A stretch of DNA of 64,000 nt from NCBI RefSeq assembly GCF_024868665.1, contig NC_079890.1, forward strand, positions 30,182,423 to 30,246,422, in the 5' to 3' direction. The position numbers were made by a program, and so were the translations under genes. Positions within the stretch are counted from its first letter, which is position 1, and each line of letters begins with the position of its first letter. Below are positions 45,690 to 58,200 of this stretch, piece by piece. The notes below the pieces were generated by a model. It searched no databases. It saw only the letters and a list, made by a program, of their open reading frames with translations, and was not told the DNA's origin. This DNA is from Triplophysa rosa. Lineage: Eukaryota; Chordata; Actinopteri; Cypriniformes; Nemacheilidae.

Positions 45690-46634
45690 GGTAGGCGGTT
45701 GGAATGAATGCGGAACGGAGCTAACATTTCGTGAACGCAGTAACTAATGGTTTGTAAAGATTTACCCGCAGTGTATATAAAGGCTTATTGGTGTAAATCG
45801 TCAAAATGTTTCGTTTATGCAATATTTCTACACCCAGGCAGTCTGTATTTGCAGCATTATATAAATCATGGTCAAACACGGTCAAAAGGTTAGGGACAAG
45901 TTTATATTATTGAGCCCAAAAGAAGTTAGGGAGTTTTTTGGGTGTAATAGCCCAGCTCTCATACCTTAAGGGTCATGTTGGACTTCTGCCGCAGCTGAGA
46001 GCTACTGATCCAGGGTCAGTCCGCTGTGAGTGCTTCATCCATCACGCTAGCTACTAGACTTCATGAGGCTGAACACGGAACAGAGGAGGACTCTGGAGAG
46101 TTTAAGCATCCGTCTACCAAAGTAAAAGTCATCAAACTCTCTAGGGCATAGGGTAAATAATGTACTTTTTAAACACATCTCAAGAGTTGTGTGCTTTTAC
46201 GTGACTAAGAAGCACAGATACCAAAATAAATCATGTTATTTACAATTCATCTAGAATGCAGTTCCACCAATAGGCGTGTTTTATTGAACTATTTTAGTGT
46301 TCTTGTCAAATTATATTCTGTCTTTGTATTATTTAAGGCATTTCATGTTTACATGCCAACGATGTTTCATTCACTGAACAATTCATTTGGAAAGCTTCCC
46401 ATAAACATTGCATAAATGCAATTAGTTTTGTTTCATCTTGACTTTTGATAGGGAAAAATACGCAATTAGATGATATTCTTTAGATGAATGTTTAACAGTT
46501 TGCACAGCTGACGAAAAAAGAAACCAAATGGATAGATCTCGTGCAATCTAATTATCACTGTAGACAAGATACACAATAATCCAAATAAAGCAGTCGTCTG
46601 AAAAAAGTGTGAAAACAGTATACATTTAATAGCT
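45690..46634. other. Intergenic DNA, no gene seen
   Basis: Unremarkable sequence between two transposons. No coding signal above chance. Confidence 0.5.
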
Positions 46635-46976
46635 TTAAAGGGATAGTTCACCCAAAAATGAAAATTCTGTCATCATGTACTCACCCTCAGGTTGTTCCAA
46701 ATCTGTATACATTTCTTTGTTCTGCTGAACACAATAGAAGATATTCAGAAGAAAATGTCAGTAACCAAACAGATCTCATCCCCCATTAACTCCCATAGTA
46801 TTTATTTTCCCTACTATGGCATTAAATGGGGGATAAGATCTGTTTGGTTACTGACATTCTTCCAAATATCTTCCTCTGTGTTTAGCAGAACAAATAAATG
46901 TATAAAGGTTTGGAACAACCTGAGGGTGTGTAAATGTTGACAGAATTTTCATTTTGGGGGTGAACTATTCCTTGAA
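46635..46976. mobile_element. Foldback TTAA MITE, complete
   Basis: The left end is TTAA plus AGGGATAGTTCACCC (46639). The right end is GGGGGTGAACTATTCCT plus TGAA, a one-base change from TTAA. The halves are inverted copies for most of their length (about 160 bp each), meeting near 46800. The transcript would fold into one long hairpin. It is the complete version of the split element at 2408-5076. Confidence 0.93.
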
Positions 46977-47570
46977 ATTGCATTATATAGCACAGATCTG
47001 TTTGGTTTGAAGCAGTACTATGAAGCAGTACCGTGGCTTTGAGTAATGCAGTATTTTAATGTACTGGGTTTAATTCTGTTTAGGAATTTTCCATCGAAAC
47101 TAAACTGTGCTATGATTATGTCTGATTGATTGACACTGTTTTGAGAGAAGTGAAAATGTTATCAGCATTGGAAAAAAGTGATCACTTCCGAACTCTATTG
47201 GTTACTGCCAACAGATGGTGGAGTCTGTGAATATTCTCACAACCCAGCTTCATTAAACTTGAAAAGACTTCATTTACAGGCATATTATTAGGGCAGATTA
47301 CTCATTTTCAGCATTTTACCGTAAACTGTAAATGTAAACTGTCTCACTGACTCAGTCCAATCATTCACATATACGTATTGCTGGTTAGTATTTGTTAGCC
47401 AACAGCATACCAACAAACATTTTTTTTACGCAAAAAAGGTATTCAGTGTGTAATCACACAAATATAACAACTTTAATGATCACGCAATACCACACAGAAG
47501 AAAAACTAAACCCATTCACTGTTATATCATGGTATATTTTAATTTCTGCAGAGACAAAAATGACAAGCAA
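46977..47570. other. Intergenic DNA, no gene seen
   Basis: AT-rich, no gene. It may lie just beyond the far end of the protocadherin 3' UTR. Confidence 0.45.
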
Positions 47571-47576
47571 TTTATT
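47571..47576 (-). promoter_or_regulatory. Candidate distal polyadenylation signal (AATAAA)
   Basis: TTTATT on the plus strand, about 3.3 kb past the stop codon. Canonical hexamer; use not proven. Confidence 0.35.
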
Positions 47577-49638
47577 TACAGAAATACCTGTACAAAAGCA
47601 AAATATATGTAAAGTAGATCATAAATAGAGGTGGGCTTGCGCTCAGTACATTTGCCATGTTCAGCTAAGCTGCGTGCATAGTGACTCCTAATAAAACAAT
47701 GATTAAACTCAATCCTCAATTCTACATCAACATCCAAGTCAAAGGACAATTAGAGTATGATTTAAATCACGATTTCTTTTTTCATTATTTGTGACGTGTC
47801 CTATGACCTAAGCGCTACAACTTAAGTCTTATATCTTCTAAGTTGAATGCTTGAGGAACACACACCTCAGAGGGCACATGAGTATGTATTTCACCTCATT
47901 CAATAAAATGTCTCGTTTGCTTGGGAATTTAAGATGCAGAGAGTTTCCAAATATGTAAAGTAGATGCAAAAGTGTAGATACAGTATAGTACTCATATGTA
48001 ATGAGCTGATATTAACTGCACATCTCTTGCGTCCCTCTGAGGTGCGTGTCCCATTGGTAAACCTTTGGTGCGTTCTTCTAGCTCTTTATACTAGGAAAAC
48101 TGTGTGTCTCAAAGCGTTTATGTTTGATCCCTAATAGACTTAATATTGTGTTTTTCTGCATTGACATCCTTACCTATATTCTCCTTGAACACTAAAGTCA
48201 TCCTCGCTGTATAAATCGCAGTTTGGACATGTGACCATGCTAACTTTGAAATGGATGGATATACCAGGGTATCACCTACAGTATGACATGTACAGTTGTT
48301 ACTCGTAGATATACTTCACAAAGTTTGACTGAGCTTACTTAAAGAAGCCACAAGAGAAAAGCTTTTGTTATTCGAAAGTCTATCATAGTAAAATTGCCAG
48401 GACTGTAGTTTCAGCATAAAGTACTCTTTCTCCACTTTTAGAAAGCATCTCAGTACAATTGATTTCGTACTGGTTAAAACCAACGAGTCATACCAATAAA
48501 GGTATAAAAAGGCACAGTTGCATATTTTGCATTCACTCTATAGTTTTGTTTAGATTTTTTTTGTCTTTTTTTTAAAGAAGCACTACATATACAAAGTGGC
48601 ACTGGGACGAAAAGGGAAAGCTATGATGGATGAGTTCTGAAGAGGGATTCATTGTGAGCAGGCGTATATTTGAACACAGACATAAAACAGAGATCTAAGG
48701 TAAGTGAGAATCCTCTTGAATCGTGGAATTGAGTTTGACAAATCACTTTCTATATAAAGAAAGGTACGACTGTGTTCTTGGGAAAAATTATATAAACATT
48801 ACAGAACCGACGAATAAAGTACAGCTGCTGTAAAGGAAATATATAAATAAATAACAAATGAAATGACACCAAAACCAATGAGTCAATCACTAATGTGTGT
48901 GTTTCTTTTTCATCCTCATCAAATCAATATACACAGTCATATTACAATGTCTGTAGCAAATGCAAGCAATGGACTTCCATGTTCACAGGGTATGATAGTT
49001 TGATTTTTTTGTACTTTTTTCTTCATAGTAAGTGTAGATTCCCTTTAAACGTGCAATAAAAAGTACATATCTATGTATACAGTTTGTAAGCATCATAGCA
49101 CTTCTTTTAAACACGAGTAGTACATACAGACTACAGATTCGGAACCTGCATGAAAGGCAGTCCATTCAAACCGAAGGAATCATTAACATACAAAAAAAAT
49201 ATCGATTGCATCTGAATAATTTACCACAGGTTTTAAAAGCAAGATGCCTTCTTTTCTTGCAAATGCGTTCTTCAGACATTGTTAGGGATAGGCCCATGAT
49301 GCATGTATATGTGTGCATGTGGTTTCATACTTCACAAATTTCCTTCCCGCTTCCCCACATTGCACCGAAATGTGTTTTGAAGGTAATTAAAGCGACGCGT
49401 AACCCAACCAGGAGCTTTGCAGGACCTTTCCAAGTTGTTCGAGCCATCATACGTCACGTTGTTCCCAATACTTTGGTTATACAGCGGCGACATGCGTTGC
49501 ATTGCCATCGCTCCTGTAGTCACTGGAGTTTTTCTGTGATTGTCCAAGTAGTTCACTGCGACTGCTACGAATGACACGAGGGACACGTGTTGGTAACTCT
49601 TTTGAAATGTGCGGGATCGAGTGAATCTATTGAATGAG

Positions 49639-49644
49639 TTTATT
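49639..49644 (-). promoter_or_regulatory. Candidate polyadenylation signal (AATAAA)
   Basis: TTTATT on the plus strand, about 1.26 kb past the stop codon of the protocadherin exon. Canonical hexamer; use not proven. Confidence 0.4.
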
Positions 49645-50905
49645 GCTCTATTTAACATTCATTCAGCGAGAATGTTACACAGGGCCAGCCCAAGCTTTTC
49701 AGCAGGGCAGTATTATTAGACTAATTCACCCCAGCAGCATATCCAAATAGTGTTCCTGTGGCTTTATGGGATCATGTGTATTTACAACACGTGGATCTAT
49801 TTCGAGTGTGATTGCAAGGGCCTCCGAGGCCATTTCGACACCAAAAAATAAAGAACTTAGCATAGTTTCACACACTTAGAGAGAAAGGTGAACAGAACAA
49901 CCACAATTACACATATCCATGGCATTCAGGCAAATAACTCACAATCTCAAGGACGTAAAGAACCTTTCTCTATTTCCAGAGGTATACTGAGAAAGGACGG
50001 ATGAGCGAGATGAAAACATATCGCTTATGGTTTCAATGCATGTGTCCGAAGTACGTTTACAGTATATATATGTACAACAGCTCACCGACATGAGACAAGC
50101 GTGCATTACTGAATTTGTGTGTGTTTGTGTTCCTTTTTGTGTACAGAATGCGAAGTTAGGCACACAGGTAAACTTGCTTTGTGCGCTGTAAGTTTGCAGT
50201 TTACAGCGCGATCGAAGTTCACTTGCGCCATTTGAGTATCTACAAAACCCTCGTAAAAGGCTAAAGTCAATGATCGTGATGCCCGACCACAAACACTCTT
50301 CTATTAAAGCCAACACTCATCATCATGGGATGATTTTCATCCTTCATTGGCTTGTCTTTTTTTTGTCTTGGTTAATGTGATCGGTTTGTCCAGAGTGGAT
50401 AGTTCAGTACTTGGACTGATTGCATATCGACATAATACATCCACATAAAAACACTCACAAAAACAAAAAGATTAAAAGACAGAACCTTATCGGTTTCAGT
50501 CCACAGCAATGGTAAAAAATGTATAATCCAGATCCGTTTCAATGGGCACACACTCTCAAGGGGTAATGCATGCATGTTTATAAAGAGGTCTACAGAAACC
50601 AGGCAGCACTTTGGGGAAGTCTACGGGGCCCGAAACGCTAGCAACAAAGTAGCATTCCCGTCTCTCCACCTTCGCCACTTCCCCCCTCTTCATCTCATCC
50701 TTCTCAAACACATTTACAACATGTAATTCCGTGGGTTTTACTTAAAGATCTAGTTAACTTTTAGGGTGGCGTTGCACTAGCTCTCATTAAGTGCAAGCGG
50801 TTCAAGGAAAATCCATGTTGCTTTGCAACAGGGTTTGCTTTGCTAACAGCATCTCTGACCATGCTGAGTCACTGTTGTTGTCCCCTGTTAGCCGCTGTGT
50901 GTTGT

Positions 50906-51330
50906 TTACAGGTAAACCTCTCGCCTGGTGAGAGTTCCGCATTGCGTCGGCTTGTATTCGCCTGTGGGCGCCAGCGGAATCTCCTCTGTCGGGCGAGACG
51001 TTTCCTCGCTGGCGGAAAATCCGGCCGAGCTGAATGCGTCGTAGGATGAGGAAGAGGAGGCCATCTTCTTGTTAAGGAGATTGCGGTTGCGGTCGCCCAG
51101 CAGGTGCGAGGGGTCGCCATTGGCGACGGCCAGCGTCTCCTGGCTTCCGGGCTGGTCAGCGACGCTGCTCCCGGGGGAGGTCATGAAGGTGGAGAGTTTG
51201 GGAGGGGTGGCCTTGGGTCTGCGTTCAGGCGAGGTGCGCACGGGCATCCAGCAGGCATCCGAGTGGCCGTATTCGTCACACTCCCGGGTGCATTTACCCG
51301 TCATAGCTACGTCAGGCAGGGGCCGCGAGT
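50906..51330 (-). CDS. pcdh9: Terminal coding exon of a delta-protocadherin (pcdh9-like)
   Basis: The exon encodes 141 codons of a cytoplasmic tail plus stop TAA (50906-50908). It opens SRPLPDVAMTGK, then CTRECDEYGHSDACWMP, the conserved cysteine-rich motif of delta-protocadherin tails. PPKLSTFMTS, DRNRNLLNKK, TGEYKP and the last residues LTRREVYL follow. The ending and order match PCDH9 as I remember it; PCDH1, 7 and 11 are the alternatives. The acceptor is a pyrimidine-rich TTTCTCTTTGTTTGAGCAG just right of 51330. The exon starts in the second base of a codon (N|AC). The protein is a neuronal cell-surface cadherin; this part lies inside the cell and would bind adaptors. The exon is clearly richer in G and C than its flanks and has no stops. 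Upstream exons are not in the window. Confidence 0.87.
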
Positions 51331-52867
51331 CTGCTCAAACAAAGAGAAAGACACAGAGAACAGGGAGAATATTCGTAATGATGCTCGGCTTTAAATAGAT
51401 GGAGAACATAAAAAACAACACAAGTATTGACACATAAAAATTAATTGTGATATGTGTTTCATGAAATTGGAAGCATCATTTTTTTATATATAATATTTAT
51501 AATGGGCTTGTGTTGCAAGCACACATGTTTTTCTAATCTATGTAACTTCATGTGTAACACATACCACAGTACACAAAATGGAAACATACACGAACAACAC
51601 TGAAAGCTAAAACATAAACCAAAGAAATAATGTGAGCTCTAAAAACAACACCATGCTTTGAAAACGTGGGGCAATTCTACTGTCCTGTGACTTCTGACTC
51701 CTAAACTAACGGCCTGAATCCATCTCTAATGGCTGCTTGTTCAGCTGATGTATTTTTGTGCATTTTGTACAAGTGTGCAAATGTGTGTGTTTCAACTAAC
51801 AAGCTGACTCTACAAAAGCTGAGATGACGACTACCATTAATGTTTCAGGAGAGGAAACGTGTTTTTATCCCCTTCTTGGCTTGAGAAAGCACCTGGAGTT
51901 TACCTAAGAACAACATACTCTAGAAATGCCTGTAAGACTGCACTTATATTCTCCTTAAATCTTTAACGCATTCAAGCAAAAAATAGAAATAAATAAATGT
52001 GTTCTAAGCGTTTTCCTGACTGAGGCAGGGTAAAGAAGTCATCTAAGATTCAGCATCACAAAACCACCTTAAGATCTCATATTTATTATATTCCAAAATA
52101 TTTCAGAACAATTGTTTTCGGTTTATGCTTCTAAATGTCGAACATACCATCAGATGCAAAAAACACAGCTAAAAATAATGGAGTACATTAATCTGAAGTG
52201 CAAACAAATGCGACTGGCCACTCAAGCGCACGTAAGATGTTAAGATTCCTAAGATTCTAGGATGCCGGAGAACAAAAGCTGCAGTGTTAGAAATGGTCAG
52301 TTAATGACCAAATGTGAAGTATGGCACAAGCAAAAGAGGGTAAGCGCAAATCTAACAGAAAGCATGCTGCCTTTGGTTAAAGAGCAAAATGGGTTTTAAC
52401 CATAGCTTACTTTTAATGTTCTTTTTCTCCTGCAAAGAAAGAATAGGGTAGAATCACTGTTCGGTTTCTTCACAGTGTAATATTAATCCATTTTGAAAAG
52501 TTTATCATACAAAAAAAGGATGATGTGTTGCAGTTATCTGAGAATCAACATGGCATGATTTAAGATCTAGACAGACACGGCCTGGGATGGTAGCAACAAA
52601 AATAATACACACACATCTGTCCTGTATCTGAAGAGCTACGTTTATCCATTTCTACAAATAATACAAAAACATAAACTATTGCTTAACTTTCACATTTTAC
52701 CTTTTTCACACTTTTCTTTAATATCTCCTAGACAGAAATGAGATTAAATAGAGAGACTTAAAGAGAGACTAAAGGCCTAAATTAATTCTTGTGGGCCCCG
52801 ATTATCTCACAAAAATCTCCTGTTTCAGGACAAATCCGAGATCTGCTATCAAGAGTTAGATTTTTCA
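51331..52867 (-). other. Start of the pcdh9-like intron, nothing else seen
   Basis: This follows from the acceptor at 51331. The sequence is AT-rich, with no exon-like segment that continues the protocadherin tail. The intron presumably runs beyond the window edge, so the features to the right are intronic insertions. Confidence 0.6.
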
Positions 52868-52875
52868 GTATGAAC

Positions 52876-53104
52876 TAGGCCTGTCAAATGATTAATCGCG
52901 ATTAATTGCATCCAGAATAAAAGTTTGTGTTTATGTAATGTATGTCTGTGTACTGTGAATATTCATTTTGTATTATTAAAAACATACACACACATGCATA
53001 TTTATACGACAAATATAAAAATGAAATTAATTTAAATTATGGGTAAAAATAAAGAACTTTTATTCTGGATGCGATTAATTGCGATTAATCATTTGACAGC
53101 CCTA
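52876..53104. mobile_element. hAT MITE, TSD GTATGAAC
   Basis: A 229-bp element. The left tip is TAGGCCTGTCAAATGATTAA and the right tip is the inverse of TAGGGCTGTCAAATGATTAA. Exact GTATGAAC copies lie at 52868-52875 and 53105-53112. The inverted ends continue for about 45 bp (CGCGATTAATTGCATCCAGA on the left). No coding content. Confidence 0.95.
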
Positions 53105-53112
53105 GTATGAAC

Positions 53113-54006
53113 TCAATTGTTTCACATCAAATTCCTAAACTAATTTATCTGAGCATAACATTTACAGTATTTTAATTCATATACATTTGTTTTATTTTAG
53201 GAGAAACAACTGAGGCAAAGTTGATACCTAAATGAAACAACTATGAACTTTATTCAGACCTGCTATGACAGAGCAACCTTTCAGCAATATCATTTCCATC
53301 TGGGCATCACTAATCACATAACAGTCTTAAATATATATACAAAGACCGTCACTGAAAACTGTTCATTTGCCACAAACCAGTTTAACATCCCAGTTGTACC
53401 ATTCACCGGTCTCAACCAAACCCCAAACATGTCAGTCTGACCGGACTAAAACATCTGTAGAGCTCCTGTTAGTTACAGAGGCATCTGTGTGGTTGCATTG
53501 TGGGCAAGTAAGAGTTAGCTGGATCTGACTGAGGCATTGGGATGCTGACCACATGGACAGTTCAATGCTGCTTCCTGTGCGCTTTTACAAGCCGGCAAGG
53601 CTAGATTGCCGCCCAGCGTCTAAGGAGAGGTGTGGAAGTAGGTTTGCCGCACAATGCTCCATTGCATGCACCACTGAGCACTCAGTCAAGCAACAGTACC
53701 TCAATAGCACTAATAACAAAGATGAGTGTGCAGGCTCAGATCTGCAGGAAGTCGATATGCCAGAGCAATGTTAATGCTTCAGACGGGGATTACAAAATGG
53801 CTGGATAAATCTTTTATGACAGTTAATGTGTTCGCAGAGGAATTAGGCACTGTAACAGGTTATACACGTGCACGACCGTCAGGGAAACTTGAAGATCAGA
53901 GGCGTTGTAGTTTTACCTGCTTTTTTAACAGTGAGTTTTACATCTGTATATGGAAATATCTTACTATTGTCTTTCTTGACTCTCTGTCGAGAAAATGGCC
54001 GTTTGA
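53113..54006. other. Intronic DNA, no gene seen
   Basis: Two overlapping plus-strand open frames (53553-53774 and 53726-54010) show no recognisable motif, and the second runs into the TTAA element at 54007. I treat them as chance. Confidence 0.5.
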
Positions 54007-55242
54007 TTAAAGCAACAACGAGCCGTTTTTCGACCTTAAAATAATCTCTCTAAAATTATTTTAGTGGTAGGACAACTCTTAACTGGACGAATTTTACTGC
54101 CGCTGCTACCTAAGGAGCCCTCTATCGGCTGAAATCACACTTGTAACTTTGGTAAGCGGGTAGGTTCCCAAGCCCCGCCCATCACCTGCTTTACGTTTGG
54201 TTTTACTCATAGCCTGGGTGAAGTAAGCCAACATCTAGCAATAAGACGAAACGATCTAGTTCAACGCAAATCTCCAAACCATCACCATGGCAGAGCCAGC
54301 AAATAAAACAGAGAAAAAAAGAGAGAGAGATCTGACACGAGCCCGAACACGAATCAATATCTGACGGACTTGCACTCGGTGAGGCGAGCTGCAAGAGGCA
54401 ACGGGTTGCAAAACAGATGGAGACCTAACGTTAGCCTTCCTGCTACTGGATTTGAAAGTCTTATATGTATTTTTTTTCTTACTGTCCTGTACTTTTGAGC
54501 GTATTAGTAATTTGGCTGTGCTCAGGTTGTTTATTGGCGCACTAAGGTTACTGGTTCACAATTTATAACCGTAAGGTAGACTAGAGATAATGTAATGTTG
54601 CTGGGTCTCAATAGCTTACGTAGCATGATCGTGCCTTGTCATGAATTTAGTGTTATGCTTGTAAATGATGACTACCAAACCACAATAAATGTTTTATGGT
54701 CAAAAGTTGCTGATTCCTTAGTTCATGCACGTAGACTAATGTTATCGGTATCTATAGTTACTATGCTAGACACTATTCACATAGCGAGTTGAGTGTAAGT
54801 TATTGATTGCACCTATTACAGAAAGCACAACACCTGGTCGCGAGTGTGTTTCCGAAAATATAACTACAGAAAATTATTTGCATTGGTTACTAAACACATT
54901 CACGTCCATGCGTTGTGTTTTGGGTGACTGCAAATGTATTATGTAGCTAACGTTTGCAAGTTAACTGCTATGGAGCTAGCACGCTATGCGCTAACGGCTA
55001 ACATCCATACAACCAAGTAAACCCCGTGGGAGCCAAAATAGTGCTTTAGTACATGCACAGTTTATGAAGTGAGTTGTGACATGATGTAACGGCAGTTTCT
55101 GCTTAGTCAACAAATGTATGTGTATTGTGCTGCCCACATGGAAGCTTATACAGTGACAGTATTTACGACATTGATAACAGACAATTGCGCTTATCAACCA
55201 CATGGGGGAACCATACACCAAAGCGGCTCCTTGTTGCTTTAA
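54007..55242 (+). mobile_element. Complete TTAA element, relative of 3006-3935
   Basis: The body, 54011-55238 (1228 bp), lies between TTAA copies at 54007-54010 and 55239-55242. The tips AGCAACAACGAGCCG and CGGCTCCTTGTTGCT are inverted with one mismatch in 15. It carries a mutated coding exon at 54287. The right 690 bp match the reverse complement of the truncated copy at 3006-3935. It lies in the putative protocadherin intron, antisense to the gene if its exon sets the direction. Confidence 0.92.
54287..54455 (+). pseudogene. Mutated exon of a RINIG...RW...FLLLD transposon protein
   Basis: From ATG 54287 one frame reads MAEPANKTEKKRERDLTRAR, TRINI, a TGA (54362), RTCTR, a second TGA (54380), then GELQEATGCKTDGDLTLAFL and LLD. 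The related exon on the minus strand at 15613-15824 has Gly at the first stop and Trp at the second (SRINIG, TRW). The stops thus fit single-base changes (GGA or TGG to TGA). The exon starts about 276 bp inside the element's left end, a position similar to its counterpart. The function is unknown; a DNA-binding head of a transposase-type protein is a guess from the basic stretch. Confidence 0.65.
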
Positions 55243-58200
55243 GTTCTTCCTGAGCATCTCATTGTCTCATCTCTTTCTATTATTGTCTCTCAGATACAAA
55301 AGATTTTCGACATCTGTCTATTGTTTCCTACAGCATTGTATTTTGCTCTAATATTTAATGTAGTGTTACTTCAGCGTTCAGTTCTTGTGTTCAACTTTGA
55401 AAAGCTACATGTATTCATTATTAAAGCAGTTCAATCACAGTCAAGCAACTTAAAGTATTTATTTAAATTATGCAACTAATAAAATTGGGCAACTATATTT
55501 ATATTACAGAATTTATTTAAAATATAATTAAATATAATTAAATTAAATAATTAATATTTAATTAAAATATTAATATATACTATTTACATATATATATATA
55601 TATATATATTCACTATTTACACAAATGAAAAAATAGATATTAAATATGTTTTCAACATTTGCTGTGAATTCATTTCAAATGTAATATTGAAATACTGGGT
55701 GGCTTATTATAAAGAAAAACTCTTTTCCGTTATGAAAACAGATGGACTACTGTCATGCTAATAAAAGTGTGTGAACATTGAGGAACATGTTATGTCAATG
55801 AGCTTTTTGACTAATACTGTACAATGTCTCAACAGATTCCAGTGTCTGGTTCTCACAGTGTCTGTTCAGGCCCTCAAGGCCATAAGCTGGGCCTTTCATG
55901 TATCGCTTACTCTGCTGTCTTCAGCAACTGTTTCCTCCAGTGAGAAACAACAAAAGAAACGGCGCGCGTGAGAGAGCTGTAGTTCATTAGCCGCTCCCAA
56001 ACAGCCTGGTGCTCCGGGCTATTCTTCTGTTTGAGTATTCCAGCATTAAACTCTGGGACAAACCACCATTATTACACAGTGAAATTTCACAAGAATGGTC
56101 ATTGTGAAATCGGTTATGGTTTTGCCTGAGCCTGTAAAAATTGCCTTCAAAGGGAAGAAGCATGGGATTTTTGTATTAGATCATATTGTCTGTGAATCGA
56201 TTAGGTTTTTTTGACACGCTCAAGTGAAACTTCTAAGTGGCGGATATGAGGAACAAGAATTTACTATTCAGCGTTCTCCCCCAGCTGAAACAATCTATAA
56301 ACTGTGGATTCTGTCATTTTGTAGTCCTATTTTTCATTCACTTCTAAGAACGGATAATCTCATTGCAGATGAAACAGAACATTGTCTGATTTTGGGCCAC
56401 GGCTAATGTAATGTAACGGCATGTAATTGCGATTTGCACAATCTCTGTCTCTTCTCCAGCTCATTATAGAGGTAAGATGGAGAGCGTTTAAGATGTCACT
56501 CAGAGACACGCTCTGAAGCCGCAATAATTCAAAGCATTTAGACGGGGCAGTCACAGGTCAAACGCGCATCCAGATGAATTCAATCGCTGGCGGAATGACT
56601 TCACGTCCAACTTGTTTCATTTAAATGAACCTCTTCCGGGAGTGAATACGTCAAACTGAAATCTTCTACAAAGTCAAACGAGGCTAAAAAACACTCTCTA
56701 AAAAAAAACACTTTTGTATGGGCCTGAAAAGTCTTCCTTTCAAAGTCTCCCTAAAACCCCCTGCCTTTAAATTTGACCCCAAGCCACTTTTAAAACTCTG
56801 TTTTGAGCCTCAAAAGCAGGGGCTAAACAAAAGAGACCGTACTCGGGCCCCTGGCCCAAGGCGGGCCGAGCGAAGCCGGGTTGCACAGAAGCCGGAAACG
56901 GCTCTGTGGCACGCTAACTGTCATTCCGCATAGAGGGCTTTTCTGCCGACGGGGGCTCAGAGTATAATGCCTGCCATTTTCCACAGCCAGTTCTTTTGAA
57001 TAACTCAAAAGAAACATCCACTCTTCTCCGACGGAGGGTTTGAAAACGAGAGATCGAGGGAGGGAGGGGGATGTGCAGAAGATATGGCTCTCAGAGCTAT
57101 TCTGCGAGTTAATTACGTGTGGACAAAAGTGGATTCCCTGGCGCAGTTGGAGCTTTGCTGTTGTGAAGCTGGTAGCAGGCTTCTGGAAAGCTGTAAGTGG
57201 GCCAGAGGCTCGGCTAATTGACAGGGATATGAGGATTTTGTCATCTATGTGTTTGGGTGTGTGTTTATTTTGTCTTGCTGTTTAAAGCTTAATGCCTTGC
57301 TTTGGCGTGTGCGAATGTACTTGTGCGTGAAAGCATTCGTCCTTCTATATTTTTAGCGCTCTGCGTCTGCATGTGTCAGTGTTTTCATCGCCTGCAAGTT
57401 AAGCCTCGTTCCTCGGAGGCCAGCTGAACTACATGCTGGTCTTTTGGTCTGTTTTCCAGATGGGAAGCCCTGCCAAAACGTAACTGCCAGTGAGCACTGC
57501 TGACCCCACTGTCCAGCCACTCTGTGTGTGTCTGGAAAACAAAGAACAGCCGAGAGGACAGTCTGAAAAATCATTCAACGCAATCCAGCAGATTATCTAG
57601 CAGACAGCCGGCATCTACCGCATGCACACACTGTCCTAGGAGACACGACAAGCTTCTTGCGTCTGGTCATTTTACTATCCACACTGCGATAATGATGAAA
57701 CAACATGCGTTATTTGGCCCAAACTTAACTTCCGGTAGACCTCCGCAAAGAATCAATAGCTTTTGAGTAGTTTTAATTTCATTTAATACAATTTATATAC
57801 AATAAAATATTAATATAAATTAAATATAAAATAAAGTGTTATATTACAACCAAACACAGACCGGAAGTCAAAAATATAGTCAAAATGTTTGAGATTTAAC
57901 CAATGCTAATTCTACATTGTGGCAGAAATCATTCATGTAAATGTTACATTTGGTCAGTCCTTGTGAGTCAGGCTCAAAAAGCCATCTGATGCTTCTGTCA
58001 CCAGTTACCACAGACAAATACAGAAGAAAAACAATAAAAACTCTCCTTTTTCTTGTGGTTAGAGCTCTCTCCATTGGATTCAATAATCCTGGACTGTCCT
58101 TGCTGACTTATTAGTGCCGCTGATCTAATGTTCTCTCTGTCTTTCTCTATTTCTTCGCACAGCATGAACACTCAGAGTCGAGCCCTCGCATTTATCACCC

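Larger units (their letters stand above)
47571..50905 (-). other. pcdh9: Putative 3' UTR of the pcdh9-like gene
   Basis: Reading leftward from the stop at 50906 the sequence is AT-rich, free of recognisable transposons and without long open frames, as expected for a long neuronal 3' UTR. On the minus strand AATAAA occurs at 49639-49644 and at 47571-47576, giving possible UTR lengths of about 1.3 and 3.3 kb. The true end is not shown by sequence alone. Confidence 0.5.

Noticed and set aside
49206..49658. Overlapping 108- and 122-codon frames on opposite strands
   Set aside because: They lie in the putative 3' UTR and show no domain, no family resemblance and no splice structure.
50869..51394. 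Other open frames on both strands over the protocadherin exon
   Set aside because: Shadows of a GC-rich real exon; only the 50906-51330 frame has a splice acceptor and a family match.
53553..54010. Two plus-strand open frames that might be a small intronic gene
   Set aside because: No motif or splice support; the second runs straight into a transposon end.
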